Assembly: GCA_002320665.1 (NCBI GenBank)
Contig: DCKO01000044.1
Span: 1 to 36,313 of the forward strand
Source: Micavibrio sp. UBA1672
Lineage (GTDB): Bacteria; Pseudomonadota; Alphaproteobacteria; Micavibrionales; Micavibrionaceae
Direction of reading: 5' to 3'
Length of the DNA: 36,313 nucleotides
Shown here: positions 15,487-24,840 of the stretch, piece by piece
How positions within the stretch are numbered: the first letter of the stretch is position 1
Layout: every line of letters starts with the position of its first letter
The notes under the pieces: model-generated
The model's input: the letters and a program-made list of their open reading frames with translations, nothing else
What the model was told of the DNA's origin: nothing
The model's database searches: none
Made by a program: the position numbers and the translations under genes

Positions 15487-15996
15487 CTATTTTTTGAATT
15501 TTTTCTTCAAAAGCTCAGCCACATGCGGCGTAACAAATTTCTCAATGTCGCCGCCATGGCTACTGACTTCCTTGACAAAAGAGGCTGAAACGAATTGCCA
15601 CTTATCAGCCGCCATCAAGAATACAGTCTCAATCGTGGGATCAAGCTTCGAGTTCATACCCGTCATCTGGAATTCATATTCAAAATCCGAAACCGCCCGA
15701 AGTCCCCTGAAAATACAGCTTGCATTATTTTCCTTCGCAAATTCAACCAGCAAAGTATTAAAGGATTTAACTTCAATCTCACAGCCCTTCTCCGGCAAGT
15801 TCTGTATGTCGGTCTGTAACATTTCCAGCCGCTCTTGCTGCGAAAATAAAGGCCCTTTGCGTGGATTATCCGCCACACCAACAATCAAATGATCAACAAT
15901 ACGACTGGCACGACGGATCAGGTGCAAATGCCCCTTTGTCACCGGATCAAAAGTACCCGGATATACGCCTGTTAAATATCTTCCAGTTCGAGACAA
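15487..15996 (-). CDS. coaD: Phosphopantetheine adenylyltransferase
   Basis: The 169-residue protein transfers AMP from ATP to 4'-phosphopantetheine, giving dephospho-CoA, the penultimate step of coenzyme A synthesis in the cytosol. The nucleotidyltransferase motif GVYPGTFDPVTKGHLHLI is at 12-29, and the family motifs RGLRAVSDFEYEFQM and SASFVKEVSSHGGD follow. The length is typical (about 160-170). It begins 30 bp after the stop of the small secreted protein gene. A terminator follows before the tRNA gene. Nothing unusual is seen. Confidence 0.97.
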   Translation of the reverse strand: MSRTGRYLTGVYPGTFDPVTKGHLHLIRRASRIVDHLIVGVADNPRKGPLFSQQERLEMLQTDIQNLPEKGCEIEVKSFNTLLVEFAKENNASCIFRGLRAVSDFEYEFQMTGMNSKLDPTIETVFLMAADKWQFVSASFVKEVSSHGGDIEKFVTPHVAELLKKKFKK

Positions 15997-16026
15997 TTTT
16001 TATACCTTAATTACCGTTCCAGATAC

Positions 16027-16449
16027 TCATCCGCCCTCGCGCTCTTCAGGTGACAGTTCCTGCTCCATCCCGCAAACCGGAAGTTCGCTATCACCGTAAA
16101 TCATCTGCGCATATCCGGAAATAATCCCCGTATAGACGATATCGCCTTCATATTTCATGAAAATGTCATCATAATCACACCAGAGAGAAACACATTGTAA
16201 TTCATCCCACTGGTTCTTGAGTTCAATCAACCGCGGATCATCAAAAGAAGTTTTCATCCCTTCCATCTCGCTTTCAAAATACGAACACCCATTCAGGCGA
16301 TCCATCCAGCTTTGAATATCTTCGGGGCAGCCTTCCATGTCATAAGGCGCTTCATAAGGATATGAATCTTCGACTTTGCACTTCCCCGAAGCATGCGCGA
16401 GCATCGGCACACTCAGGAAAACAAAGAAAAATATCAAAGCCCTGATCAT
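16027..16449 (-). CDS. Small secreted cysteine-rich protein, unknown function
   Basis: The 140-residue protein begins with a clear signal peptide (MIRALIFFFVFLSVPMLAHA). The mature part carries six cysteines (SGKC, EGCPED, NGCSYF, QCVSLWC, PVCG), enough for three disulfides, and is acidic. I chose 16449 because it gives a signal peptide, is preceded by TAGGTAAT and starts just after the gyrA stop; the longer frame up to 16644 would overlap the gyrA 3' end and adds only a basic non-signal extension. It sits in an operon-like run between gyrA and coaD. I do not recognise the family; a periplasmic or outer-surface role is inferred. Confidence 0.75.
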   Translation of the reverse strand: MIRALIFFFVFLSVPMLAHASGKCKVEDSYPYEAPYDMEGCPEDIQSWMDRLNGCSYFESEMEGMKTSFDDPRLIELKNQWDELQCVSLWCDYDDIFMKYEGDIVYTGIISGYAQMIYGDSELPVCGMEQELSPEEREGG

Positions 16450-16468
16450 ATTACCTAGTTTGGAAGGA

Positions 16469-19279
16469 TTATTCTTCGCCATCTTCGCCGCCATTTTCGT
16501 CAGGTTGATCATCTTGGACACCATCACCTTCAACACTACTTGCGCTGTCCTCTGGACCAGAAAGAATATCATCTTCCTCTTCACCATCCTCGCTTTCTTC
16601 CTGAACCAACCAAGCCACAGAGACAACATTCTCATCCTTACCAACCTTAAAGATTGTTACACCTTGCGCTGTCCGGCCTGTCATGCGGATATTTTCAACC
16701 GGCGTTCTGATCAACTGCCCTTTATCGGTAACCAGCATGATCTGATGGGAATCGGTTACAGGGAATGTGGCAACAACTTCACCGCCATTTTTAGATGTCA
16801 AAGCCATATTACTCACGCCCTGACCACCACGGCCTGATGTACGGTACTCGTAAGCCGAAGTCCGCTTCCCGAAACCCTTATTGGAAACGGTTAGCAAGAA
16901 TTGCTCACCTTCCAGAAATTCCATGTATTTCTCAGGCGACAAATCTACAGCAGCAATATTTTCCTCACCACCATCTTCATCTGGCCCGTGATCCTCAATC
17001 ATCTGCCCCGCAGCCTTCATATAGGATGCGCGTTCCTCCGGTGTAATTTCGATATGCTTGAGCACAGACATCGAAATCACCTCATCGCCTTTTTCCTTCA
17101 TCTTGATACCACGCACACCTGTAGATGTTCGTCCGGCAAAGACTCGAATATCACTAACAGGGAAGCGAATAGCCTTACCCTTCTTAGTCGCTAGAACGAT
17201 ATCCTCGTCATCACGGCAAATCTTGACCGAGACAAGGCTTTCCCCCTCACCCAGCTTCATCGCAATCAAGCCGTTAGAACGAATATTCTTGAAATCAGAT
17301 AGCTTATTCCGTCGCACAGACCCATGCGAGGTTGCAAACATAATATCAAGCTCATTCCACAACTCTTCATCCTCGGGCATACGAAGATAGACACTGACAT
17401 TTTCTTCTTTTTCCAACGGCAGCAAATTCACAAGCGCTTTACCACGGCTTTGCGGTGTTGCCAAAGGCAATTGATAGACCTTCATGCGATGCACAAGCCC
17501 GCGGCTCGTAAAGAATAAGATCGGCGTGTGGGTACTGGCCACAAACATATCCGAGACAAAATCCTCATCCTTGAGAGATAGACCGGAACGCCCCTTCCCA
17601 CCGCGACGTTGTGCACGGTATGTCTCAAGCGGCACGCGCTTCACATAGCCTCCATGCGTGATCATCACAACCATATCTTCACGCTGGATGAGGTCTTCCA
17701 TATCGACCTCAAACTCTGCCTCTACCAACTCGGTTCGGCGCGGCGTATCAAATTGAGCTTTGACTTCTTCCAGTTCCCCAACCAGAACCTCAAGCAATCT
17801 CTCGCGGCTACCAAGAATTTCAAGAAGCTCGGCAATCAGATCGGTAATCTCTCTAAGCTCATTGCCAATCTTTTCACGTTCAAGACCAGTCAAACGATGC
17901 AAACGAAGCTCTAGAATAGATTTCACCTGTGCTTCACTCATTTGATATGTATTATCATCTTCAATCGGATGCTCGGGGTCGTCAATCAATTCAATCAACG
18001 GCTTCACATCCAGCGCAGGCCAGCGGCGAGCCAAAAGTCCTTCCCGAGCAGCCGCAGGATCAGGTGCATTTCGGATAATTGCAATCACTTCATCAATATT
18101 GGCCACAGCCACAGCCTGACCAGCCAAGAGATGCGCACGATCACGGGCCTTGCCCAATTCATAGATCGTGCGGCGTGTGATAACTTCCTCGCGGAATTTC
18201 ACAAAAGCCTTGATCATATCAACCAAGAGCATCATTTGCGGCTTGCCATTATGAAGCGCCACCATGTTACAGGCAAAATTTGTCTGCAGCGCCGTAAACT
18301 TATAAAGCTGATTTAGTACAACATCGGCATTCGCACCGACCTTAAGCTCAATAACCACGCGCACACCATCGCGGTCAGACTCATCCCGTACCTCGGCGAT
18401 ATCCTCAACGATTTTCTCACGGCCAACTTCGCCCAAACGTTCAAGGAGCTTACCCTTATTCACCTGATACGGCACTTCATGAACAATGATCGCCTCGCGC
18501 TTACCCATTTCCTCAATCGAGGTTTTAGCACGCATCACAACCGAGCCATTACCCGTATGATAGGCTGAACGAATACCGGAACGACCAAGGATCAAGCCCC
18601 CTGTCGGGAAGTCTGGCCCCGGAATAATCTCGTTTAATTCTTCTGTTGTGATATCTGGATTAGCCACGTAAGCCACACAAGCATCAATCACTTCACCCAG
18701 ATTATGTGGCGGAATATTCGTCGCCATCCCAACAGCAATCCCGCCAGCCCCGTTAACAAGGAGGTTCGGAACACGTGAAGGCAGCACAACAGGTTCAAAT
18801 TCACTTTCATCATAATTCGGACGAAAATCGACGGTTTCCTTCTCAATATCTTTCAGAATTGCCTCGGCAGATTTCTCAAGACGCGATTCCGTATAACGCA
18901 TCGCCGCTGGAGAATCGCCATCCATAGAACCGAAATTCCCCTGCCCATCAACCAAAGGAAGACGCAAAGACCAATCCTGCGCCATCCGCACAAGAGAGTC
19001 ATAAATGGCCTGATCACCATGGGGGTGATATTTACCCATCACATCCCCGACAATCTTCGCCGATTTACGGTAAGGCTTATCCGAAGTGTAGCCCCCTTCG
19101 CGCATCGCATAGAGAATACGGCGATGAACAGGCTTTAACCCGTCACGCACGTCCGGCAAAGCCCGACTCACAATCACGCTCATGGCATAATCGAGATAGG
19201 ATTGCTTCATCTCTTCTTCAAGCGTTATGCTTGGGACCTTTGGACTTTCCGGTTCATCCGGCGTAATATCATCACTCAT
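16469..19279 (-). CDS. gyrA: DNA gyrase subunit A
   Basis: The 936-residue protein is the breakage-reunion subunit of gyrase, which with GyrB introduces negative supercoils. Catalytic Tyr129 lies in PAAMRYTE and the quinolone-determining region reads HPHGDQAIYDS (87-95). The GyrA-box QRRGGKG in the C-terminal beta-pinwheel marks it as gyrase rather than topoisomerase IV ParC. The tail is strongly acidic (Glu/Asp/Gly-rich, last 45 or so residues), making it longer than the E. coli protein (875). The position equivalent to E. coli Ser83 is Gln90, while Asp87 is kept as Asp94. The gene follows the DUF2059 gene by 19 bp. Confidence 0.98.
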   Translation of the reverse strand: MSDDITPDEPESPKVPSITLEEEMKQSYLDYAMSVIVSRALPDVRDGLKPVHRRILYAMREGGYTSDKPYRKSAKIVGDVMGKYHPHGDQAIYDSLVRMAQDWSLRLPLVDGQGNFGSMDGDSPAAMRYTESRLEKSAEAILKDIEKETVDFRPNYDESEFEPVVLPSRVPNLLVNGAGGIAVGMATNIPPHNLGEVIDACVAYVANPDITTEELNEIIPGPDFPTGGLILGRSGIRSAYHTGNGSVVMRAKTSIEEMGKREAIIVHEVPYQVNKGKLLERLGEVGREKIVEDIAEVRDESDRDGVRVVIELKVGANADVVLNQLYKFTALQTNFACNMVALHNGKPQMMLLVDMIKAFVKFREEVITRRTIYELGKARDRAHLLAGQAVAVANIDEVIAIIRNAPDPAAAREGLLARRWPALDVKPLIELIDDPEHPIEDDNTYQMSEAQVKSILELRLHRLTGLEREKIGNELREITDLIAELLEILGSRERLLEVLVGELEEVKAQFDTPRRTELVEAEFEVDMEDLIQREDMVVMITHGGYVKRVPLETYRAQRRGGKGRSGLSLKDEDFVSDMFVASTHTPILFFTSRGLVHRMKVYQLPLATPQSRGKALVNLLPLEKEENVSVYLRMPEDEELWNELDIMFATSHGSVRRNKLSDFKNIRSNGLIAMKLGEGESLVSVKICRDDEDIVLATKKGKAIRFPVSDIRVFAGRTSTGVRGIKMKEKGDEVISMSVLKHIEITPEERASYMKAAGQMIEDHGPDEDGGEENIAAVDLSPEKYMEFLEGEQFLLTVSNKGFGKRTSAYEYRTSGRGGQGVSNMALTSKNGGEVVATFPVTDSHQIMLVTDKGQLIRTPVENIRMTGRTAQGVTIFKVGKDENVVSVAWLVQEESEDGEEEDDILSGPEDSASSVEGDGVQDDQPDENGGEDGEE

Positions 19280-19298
19280 CTATGTTTTGCCCTAAAAA

Positions 19299-19808
19299 TT
19301 ATTGGCCTGTTCTTGTTTTAATCATTGCCTTGTCAATCATGCGCATGATTTCCGGCTGCACTCTCGCAGCCCATTGTGACATTTTTTCACCCGCACTTTG
19401 TGCCTCAGGCTTGGAATAATAGTCCACCATCGCCTCAAGCTCCGGCAAAGTGTAAGTCTCAACCATTGCATCAATCGAAATACGCTCTACCGCACGGTAA
19501 TTCATCGTGGAATACATAGCATTCATAAAAATAGCACGTTGTTGCTCGGGCAATTGTTTTGCGACAATATTCACAGCCGCATCAATCTGATCCTTCACAG
19601 GATTAATCTCGTGCATCTTATTGGCTAGTTCAACTTTCCGTGCAAGCTGTTCCTCGGTAAGCTCTTCTTTAGGCTGCTCTTGCGACGCTTGCTTCTCGAC
19701 GCCGGATGCCTTAAGCACATCTTCGGCATTTTGCGCTTCTTGCGCCTGTGCCATGGGAATGCCCAAAAATAAAACACCACATGCCAGATAAATAACAGAC
19801 TTATTCAT
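19299..19808 (-). CDS. DUF2059-family secreted protein
   Basis: The 169-residue protein has a signal peptide (MNKSVIYLACGVLFLGIPMAQAQ), a low-complexity Gln/Glu/Ala stretch (about 24-60) and a C-terminal helical DUF2059 domain (about 75-165; MVETYTLPELEAMVDYYSKPEAQS is the recognisable core, with the terminal-helix arrangement FMNAMYSTMNYRAVE before it). The family is secreted or periplasmic and of unknown function. It lies 15 bp downstream of ssb and 19 bp upstream of gyrA. AGAGG precedes the ATG. There is no direct evidence for its role. Confidence 0.85.
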   Translation of the reverse strand: MNKSVIYLACGVLFLGIPMAQAQEAQNAEDVLKASGVEKQASQEQPKEELTEEQLARKVELANKMHEINPVKDQIDAAVNIVAKQLPEQQRAIFMNAMYSTMNYRAVERISIDAMVETYTLPELEAMVDYYSKPEAQSAGEKMSQWAARVQPEIMRMIDKAMIKTRTGQ

Positions 19809-19823
19809 ACTAACCTCTTTATT

Positions 19824-20297
19824 TTAAAACGGAATTTCATCTTCCATAGAGTCGCCAGCTGGCGCAGGTGCGGACGAAGCCCCACCCATATCACTACTAC
19901 CAAAGGCAGGTGCCTGACCGCCACTGGCAAAGCCGCTATCACCGCCCGCGCGAGAATCCAGCATCGTTAGCTCACCACGGAACGGACGCAATACCACCTC
20001 TGTCGTATATTTCTTTTGACCATCCTGCTCCCAGCTGCGGGTTTCGAGCTGACCTTCAATGTAAACCTTTGATCCCTTACGCAGGTAATTTTCGCACACT
20101 GTCACAAGACCTTTATTGAAAATCACCACGCGATGCCACTCGGTTTTCTCCTTGCGCTCGCCTGTATTTTTGTCCTTCCAGCTCTCGGATGTTGCCACAG
20201 AAAGATTAACCACTTTATCACCGGATTGCATAGAACGAACATCAGGGTCCGCCCCCAGATTTCCAACCAGAATGACTTTATTTACACTGCCTGCCAC
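19824..20297 (-). CDS. ssb: Single-stranded DNA-binding protein
   Basis: The 157-residue protein has an OB-fold (about 1-110; NKVILVGNLGADPDVR, EWHRVVIF, YIEGQLETRSWEQDG), a flexible Gly/Ala/Ser linker and the conserved acidic tip EDEIPF that recruits repair and replication partners. It binds single-stranded DNA as a tetramer in replication, recombination and repair. It heads the ssb–DUF2059–gyrA–(secreted)–coaD run. It is usually divergent from uvrA in alphaproteobacteria; here a GGDEF gene lies between. No LexA-type GTTC-N7-GTTC box was seen upstream. Confidence 0.97.
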   Translation of the reverse strand: MAGSVNKVILVGNLGADPDVRSMQSGDKVVNLSVATSESWKDKNTGERKEKTEWHRVVIFNKGLVTVCENYLRKGSKVYIEGQLETRSWEQDGQKKYTTEVVLRPFRGELTMLDSRAGGDSGFASGGQAPAFGSSDMGGASSAPAPAGDSMEDEIPF

Positions 20298-20461
20298 GAG
20301 ATTTTCCTCTTCTAAAATACGCTTATTTAAAAATAGAATCGCAGTATAGACTTCTGCCCGAAGATTCTAAAGCCCTAATCGCCGTTTTTTATGGGAATGT
20401 GTGGATGGGAAATTTTATTTTACAAACCACCCTTTTTTAGTGTATTTTCAGGTAAAATATA

Positions 20462-20477
20462 AAAATTACGTAATTTT
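20462..20477. promoter_or_regulatory. Perfect 16-bp palindrome upstream of the GGDEF gene
   Basis: AAAATTACGTAATTTT is fully self-complementary and ends 12 bases before the ATG at 20490, just ahead of the GGGTGAT ribosome-binding region. It is a plausible repressor operator; the factor is unknown. Confidence 0.4.
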
Positions 20478-20489
20478 GGGTGATATATA

Positions 20490-21404
20490 ATGTCAGAAGA
20501 TGACAAAGAACCTCTTGTAACAGACGAAGAGCAGAAATTTATAGATAAGTTATTCGCTGACTCCGCTGATGTGCCTGACGAAGATGATCCTGCGCAAAAC
20601 CATTATTTGCTAGCAAATATGGCAATTTCTATGCTCACCAGCCGCGCTAAAGGCGAAGAGATCAACCCGGATTTCCTCTCTGAACTCGCAAAAATAGCAC
20701 TCAAGCAAGGAAAAGCACTTCAAGAACAACAAGCCCAAATAGAGCACCTCAAAGACATTGCATTTATTGACGACGTATCCGGCCTTTATAATAAAAAAGG
20801 ATTTAACGACCACGTCCAAACAGAGCTAAATCGTCAAAGTCGCAATGAAGATACAGAAGTCGCTGTCTTCTTCCTTGATTTGAACAACTTCAAGCCTATC
20901 AATGACAATTTAGGTCATGAAGAAGGAGATGCCGCGCTTAAACTGGTAGCTGAAAAACTTACAGAAATTCTGAGAGAAACAGATACGGTTGCCCGTTACG
21001 GCGGTGACGAATTTACTATTCTTGTTACGGCGCCCAAAGGCCACAGAGAACATTTTGATACAGTTGAAAAAAAGCTACATGACTTATTAATAAATAACAA
21101 AATCAATTATAAAGGATATGATATTGGGTCAGCTATAGGAAAGGCTATTTCTGGTGAACACCCACATGTAAAACATGAAACAGTTGATTCATTAATCAAA
21201 AGAGCTGATTTGGCAATGTACGAAAACAAAAGAGCTCAAAAAGAAGGGACACTTGAAAGTGACCGCCAAGACTTACAAACAGCACCCGAAGAAAACTGGG
21301 CACTTCGTCTAGGGCGCCATATTGGACTAGATAAAGTTGTACCATCTTTATACAATCCAGATCAAAGCAAAGACATCGGCGGTCCTTCCGACCCGCAAGC
21401 CTAA
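20490..21404 (+). CDS. Diguanylate cyclase (GGDEF domain), cytoplasmic
   Basis: The 304-residue protein makes cyclic di-GMP from two GTP. Residues 1-90 are acidic and helical with no membrane segment or recognised sensor, ending in a coiled coil (ALQEQQAQIEHLKD). The GGDEF domain (about 90-240) has DLNNFKPINDNLGHEEGD, the intact active site GGDEF at 171-175 and the inhibitory RxxD site (RETD, 162-165), so it should be active and product-inhibited. The C-terminal 50 residues are unassigned. The gene is alone on its transcript between ssb (divergent) and uvrA (138 bp downstream). A perfect palindrome just before the start suggests transcriptional control. The input signal is unknown. Confidence 0.92.
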   Translation: MSEDDKEPLVTDEEQKFIDKLFADSADVPDEDDPAQNHYLLANMAISMLTSRAKGEEINPDFLSELAKIALKQGKALQEQQAQIEHLKDIAFIDDVSGLYNKKGFNDHVQTELNRQSRNEDTEVAVFFLDLNNFKPINDNLGHEEGDAALKLVAEKLTEILRETDTVARYGGDEFTILVTAPKGHREHFDTVEKKLHDLLINNKINYKGYDIGSAIGKAISGEHPHVKHETVDSLIKRADLAMYENKRAQKEGTLESDRQDLQTAPEENWALRLGRHIGLDKVVPSLYNPDQSKDIGGPSDPQA

Positions 21405-21542
21405 ATAAACAATAGACGTACCCCCAAGGCTACGATATACAATCATTTCAATTTATTTTTGTACAAGGCACGAGCGACAAAGAATAGTTAGCCTATTTAA
21501 GGAGCGATGAAACGATGTACAAAATTAAAGTGGGATGATTGA

Positions 21543-24413
21543 ATGCTTACTAAGATAAGTGTGCGCGGCGCACGGGAACATAATTTAAAGAACATCAATA
21601 TCGACATGCCCCGCGATCAACTGATCGTTATTACGGGGCTTTCCGGCTCTGGCAAATCCTCTCTGGCCTTTGATACGATTTATGCCGAAGGCCAGCGCCG
21701 TTATGTCGAGAGCCTTTCTGCCTATGCCCGTCAATTCCTCGAGATGATGCAAAAACCCGATGTAGATTCCATCGAAGGATTATCGCCTGCCATTTCCATC
21801 GAGCAAAAAACCACGAGCAAAAACCCGCGCTCGACCGTGGGAACAGTCACCGAAATTTATGATTATATGCGCCTGCTTTGGGCGCGAGTAGGTGTGCCCT
21901 ACTCCCCCGCCACGGGCAAACCCATCCAAAGCCAAACCGTGAGCGAAATAGTCGATCGCATTTTAGACATGGAGGACGGCACAAAGCTCTACCTTCTCGC
22001 CCCGATTATTCGCGGGCGCAAGGGCGAGTACAAAAAAGAATTCAAAGAACTACAGGCCAAGGGTTTCCAACGCGTCAAAGTAGACGGTGAGCTATACGAC
22101 ATCACCGAAGTGCCAGCCCTTGATAAAAAGCTCAAACACGATATCGAAGTCGTAGTAGATCGCTTGGTGGTTAAAAAAGATGCCGACCTTCAAACTCGCA
22201 TGACCGATTCCGTCGAAACCGCCCTCACCCTAGCCGATGGCCTAGTGATTGCCGAAAACGCCAGTAATGGTGAGCAGACCCTCTTCTCTGAAAAATTCGC
22301 CTGCCCTGTTTCGGGATTCACCATCGCCGAAATCGAGCCACGCTTGTTTTCCTTCAACTCCCCGCATGGCGCTTGCCCCTCTTGCGACGGCCTAGGTGAG
22401 CGCAATGAATTCGATATCGACCTAGTCATCCCCGATGAAACCAAATCATTGGCTGAAAACGCCATAGAACCTTGGTCGACCAGCTTCGCCTCTTTTTATC
22501 TGCAAGGATTAAAAGCGCTTGGTGATGTTTATGGCTTTGAAACCGACACACCTTGGAAAGACTTAAGCGAAGAGCACAAAGACGTGATCCTTTACGGTTC
22601 CGGCACCAAAGCGATCAAAGTTTCTTATAAAACCAAGGGCAAAAGCACCTTCAACAGCAACAAACCCTATGAGGGTGTCATCCCCAGCCTGATTCGCCGC
22701 CTGCGCGAAACCGACAGCAACGCCCAGCGCGAAAAACTCCAGAAATTCCAGAAATCCGCGCCCTGTGACACCTGTGACGGCATGAGACTAAAACCCCAAT
22801 CCCTAGCCGTAAAAATTGACGGCAAACATATCGGCGACATAACAGGCCTTAGCATCCAAGATGCCCTGAAATGGTTCGGCGCTCTGGATAAAAAGCTCGG
22901 CAAGCAACAAGCCCAAATCGCCGAAAAAATCCTCAAAGAAATCAATGAGAGGCTAACTTTCTTGATGAATGTCGGCCTTGAATACTTAAGCTTATCCCGC
23001 TCTTCCGGCACTCTATCAGGCGGGGAAAGTCAGCGTATCCGCCTTGCCTCGCAGATCGGCTCCGGCCTAACTGGCGTACTTTATGTTCTGGATGAACCCT
23101 CAATCGGCCTGCATCAGCGCGATAATAACCGCCTGCTAGATACATTGCGCCGCCTGCGCGATCTCGGCAACACCGTCATCGTCGTAGAGCATGACGAGGA
23201 TGCGATTCGAGCTTCTGACTACCTGATTGATATCGGCCCCGGCGCAGGAATTCACGGCGGCCAAGTCGTCGCCAAAGGCCCTCCTAGCCAAGTCTTCAAA
23301 CATAAAACCAGCATCACCGCCCAATATATGCGCGGCGAAATGGAAATTGAAATTCCTGCCAAACGCCGCACAGGTAAAAAAGGTGCATTTCTGGAAATCA
23401 AAGGCGCACGAGGTAATAACCTTAAAAATGTGGATGCCAAAATCCCGTTGGGCACGATGACCTGCATCACAGGTGTTTCCGGTTCGGGGAAATCCACCCT
23501 GACCCTTGATACACTCTACCGCGCCGCCAGCAAGGAAATCATGGGATCAAAGCAAAGCCCTCTCCCCTATGACGAGATTAAGGGCTTACAACATATCGAC
23601 AAGATCATTGATATCAATCAATCACCCATTGGCAGAACCCCACGCTCCAACCCAGCCACTTACACAGGCGCATTTGGCCCGATTCGCGACTGGTTCGCCG
23701 GCCTGCCCGAAGCCAAAGCCCGTGGCTACAAGGCCGGAAGATTTTCCTTTAACGTTAAGGGCGGACGCTGTGAAAATTGCTCGGGCGACGGGGTGATCAA
23801 GATTGAAATGCATTTCCTGCCCGATGTTTATGTGGAATGCGAAACCTGCAAGGGCAAGCGCTATAACCGTGAAACACTTGATGTAAAGTTTAAGGGCAAA
23901 TCCATCGCCGATGTACTGGATATGACGGTTGAGGACGCAGCAAGCTTCTTCGAATCGATTCCCCCTGTGCGCGATAAAATGGAAACCTTAAAAGATGTAG
24001 GCTTAGGCTATATCAAAGTCGGACAACAAGCCACAACCCTCTCAGGTGGCGAAGCCCAGCGAATCAAACTCTCTAAGGAGCTTTCCAAACGCTCGACGGG
24101 AAAGACGCTTTATATTCTGGATGAACCAACAACGGGGCTACACTTCGAAGATGTCCGTAAACTCCTGATCGTACTTCATAAACTAGTCGATCAGGGCAAT
24201 ACCGTTGTCATTATCGAGCATAATCTGGATGTCATTAAAACCGCCGATTACATCATCGATATCGGCCCCGAAGGCGGTGATAAAGGCGGCAAAGTGATCG
24301 CCACAGGCACACCCGAAGATATTGCATCGGAATCCAAAAGCTATACAGGTGCATTCCTCAAGGAAATGCTTGAAAAAGAGCAGAAATCAAGTATCCCCAC
24401 TGCTGCAGAATAA
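21543..24413 (+). CDS. uvrA: Excinuclease ABC subunit A
   Basis: The 956-residue protein is the damage-recognition ATPase of nucleotide excision repair, acting as a dimer with UvrB. Two ABC modules are visible, with Walker A GLSGSGKSS near 34 and GVSGSGKST near 647, two signature motifs (LSGGESQRIRL, LSGGEAQRIKL) and two Walker B DEP motifs. Zinc-finger cysteines occur in CPSCDGLGE, CDTCDGM and CENCSGDG...CETCKGKRY. The length is close to E. coli (940). The 138-bp gap upstream shows no LexA-type GTTC repeat. The gene is more G+C-rich than the signalling region at 1-15165, as expected for a highly conserved gene. Confidence 0.98.
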   Translation: MLTKISVRGAREHNLKNINIDMPRDQLIVITGLSGSGKSSLAFDTIYAEGQRRYVESLSAYARQFLEMMQKPDVDSIEGLSPAISIEQKTTSKNPRSTVGTVTEIYDYMRLLWARVGVPYSPATGKPIQSQTVSEIVDRILDMEDGTKLYLLAPIIRGRKGEYKKEFKELQAKGFQRVKVDGELYDITEVPALDKKLKHDIEVVVDRLVVKKDADLQTRMTDSVETALTLADGLVIAENASNGEQTLFSEKFACPVSGFTIAEIEPRLFSFNSPHGACPSCDGLGERNEFDIDLVIPDETKSLAENAIEPWSTSFASFYLQGLKALGDVYGFETDTPWKDLSEEHKDVILYGSGTKAIKVSYKTKGKSTFNSNKPYEGVIPSLIRRLRETDSNAQREKLQKFQKSAPCDTCDGMRLKPQSLAVKIDGKHIGDITGLSIQDALKWFGALDKKLGKQQAQIAEKILKEINERLTFLMNVGLEYLSLSRSSGTLSGGESQRIRLASQIGSGLTGVLYVLDEPSIGLHQRDNNRLLDTLRRLRDLGNTVIVVEHDEDAIRASDYLIDIGPGAGIHGGQVVAKGPPSQVFKHKTSITAQYMRGEMEIEIPAKRRTGKKGAFLEIKGARGNNLKNVDAKIPLGTMTCITGVSGSGKSTLTLDTLYRAASKEIMGSKQSPLPYDEIKGLQHIDKIIDINQSPIGRTPRSNPATYTGAFGPIRDWFAGLPEAKARGYKAGRFSFNVKGGRCENCSGDGVIKIEMHFLPDVYVECETCKGKRYNRETLDVKFKGKSIADVLDMTVEDAASFFESIPPVRDKMETLKDVGLGYIKVGQQATTLSGGEAQRIKLSKELSKRSTGKTLYILDEPTTGLHFEDVRKLLIVLHKLVDQGNTVVIIEHNLDVIKTADYIIDIGPEGGDKGGKVIATGTPEDIASESKSYTGAFLKEMLEKEQKSSIPTAAE

Positions 24414-24489
24414 CTTTATTTCAAAAAACTTGCCAATAGCGGAACTATATGGTAGGGTTATGTCATCCTAAAATATTAAGGAGGCAATA

Positions 24490-24771
24490 ATGGCAAACGA
24501 AGATATGACTACAGGAAAAAAGAAAGGCGGCGGCCTTGGAGGCTTTCTGAAAGGAGCAACTCTGGTAGGTGTTTTCGGTACAGTAGCAATCTGTACAGCT
24601 GGCGCCGTTATGGATCCCAGCATTATTGGCTTTGCTGATACTTTTGCACAATCCGCTGGAAATTCGATGTCAGCACTTGGTACAGCCATTGGATGGGGCG
24701 GTGAACAATTAGCCAATTTAGGAAATTTCATCACACCTGACGCAGCTCCTGCACTTCAAACATTTACTTAA
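24490..24771 (+). CDS. Small single-helix membrane protein, unknown function
   Basis: The 93-residue product is preceded by a strong TAAGGAGG eight bases before the ATG. It begins with a polar, Lys/Gly-rich stretch (TTGKKKGGGLGG), followed by one hydrophobic segment (about 21-40, GATLVGVFGTVAICTAGAVM). The rest is Gly/Ala/Ser-rich and weakly hydrophobic (GTAIGWGGEQLANLGNF). I recognise no family. It follows uvrA by 76 bp and may share its transcript. An inner-membrane or surface-associated small protein is the most that can be said. Confidence 0.7.
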   Translation: MANEDMTTGKKKGGGLGGFLKGATLVGVFGTVAICTAGAVMDPSIIGFADTFAQSAGNSMSALGTAIGWGGEQLANLGNFITPDAAPALQTFT

Positions 24772-24840
24772 AAATCCCGCAAACAGCATTGGGAAACTTC
24801 ACCCCTATGAAAACTTTATAAAAAGTATCATCATAAGGGC

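Noticed and set aside
16450..16644. Upstream extension of the small secreted protein into gyrA
   Set aside because: It overlaps gyrA in another frame and would hide the signal peptide; the start at 16449 has a better ribosome-binding site.
21405..21542. LexA-type SOS box ahead of uvrA or ssb
   Set aside because: No GTTC-N7-GTTC or close match was seen in either upstream region.
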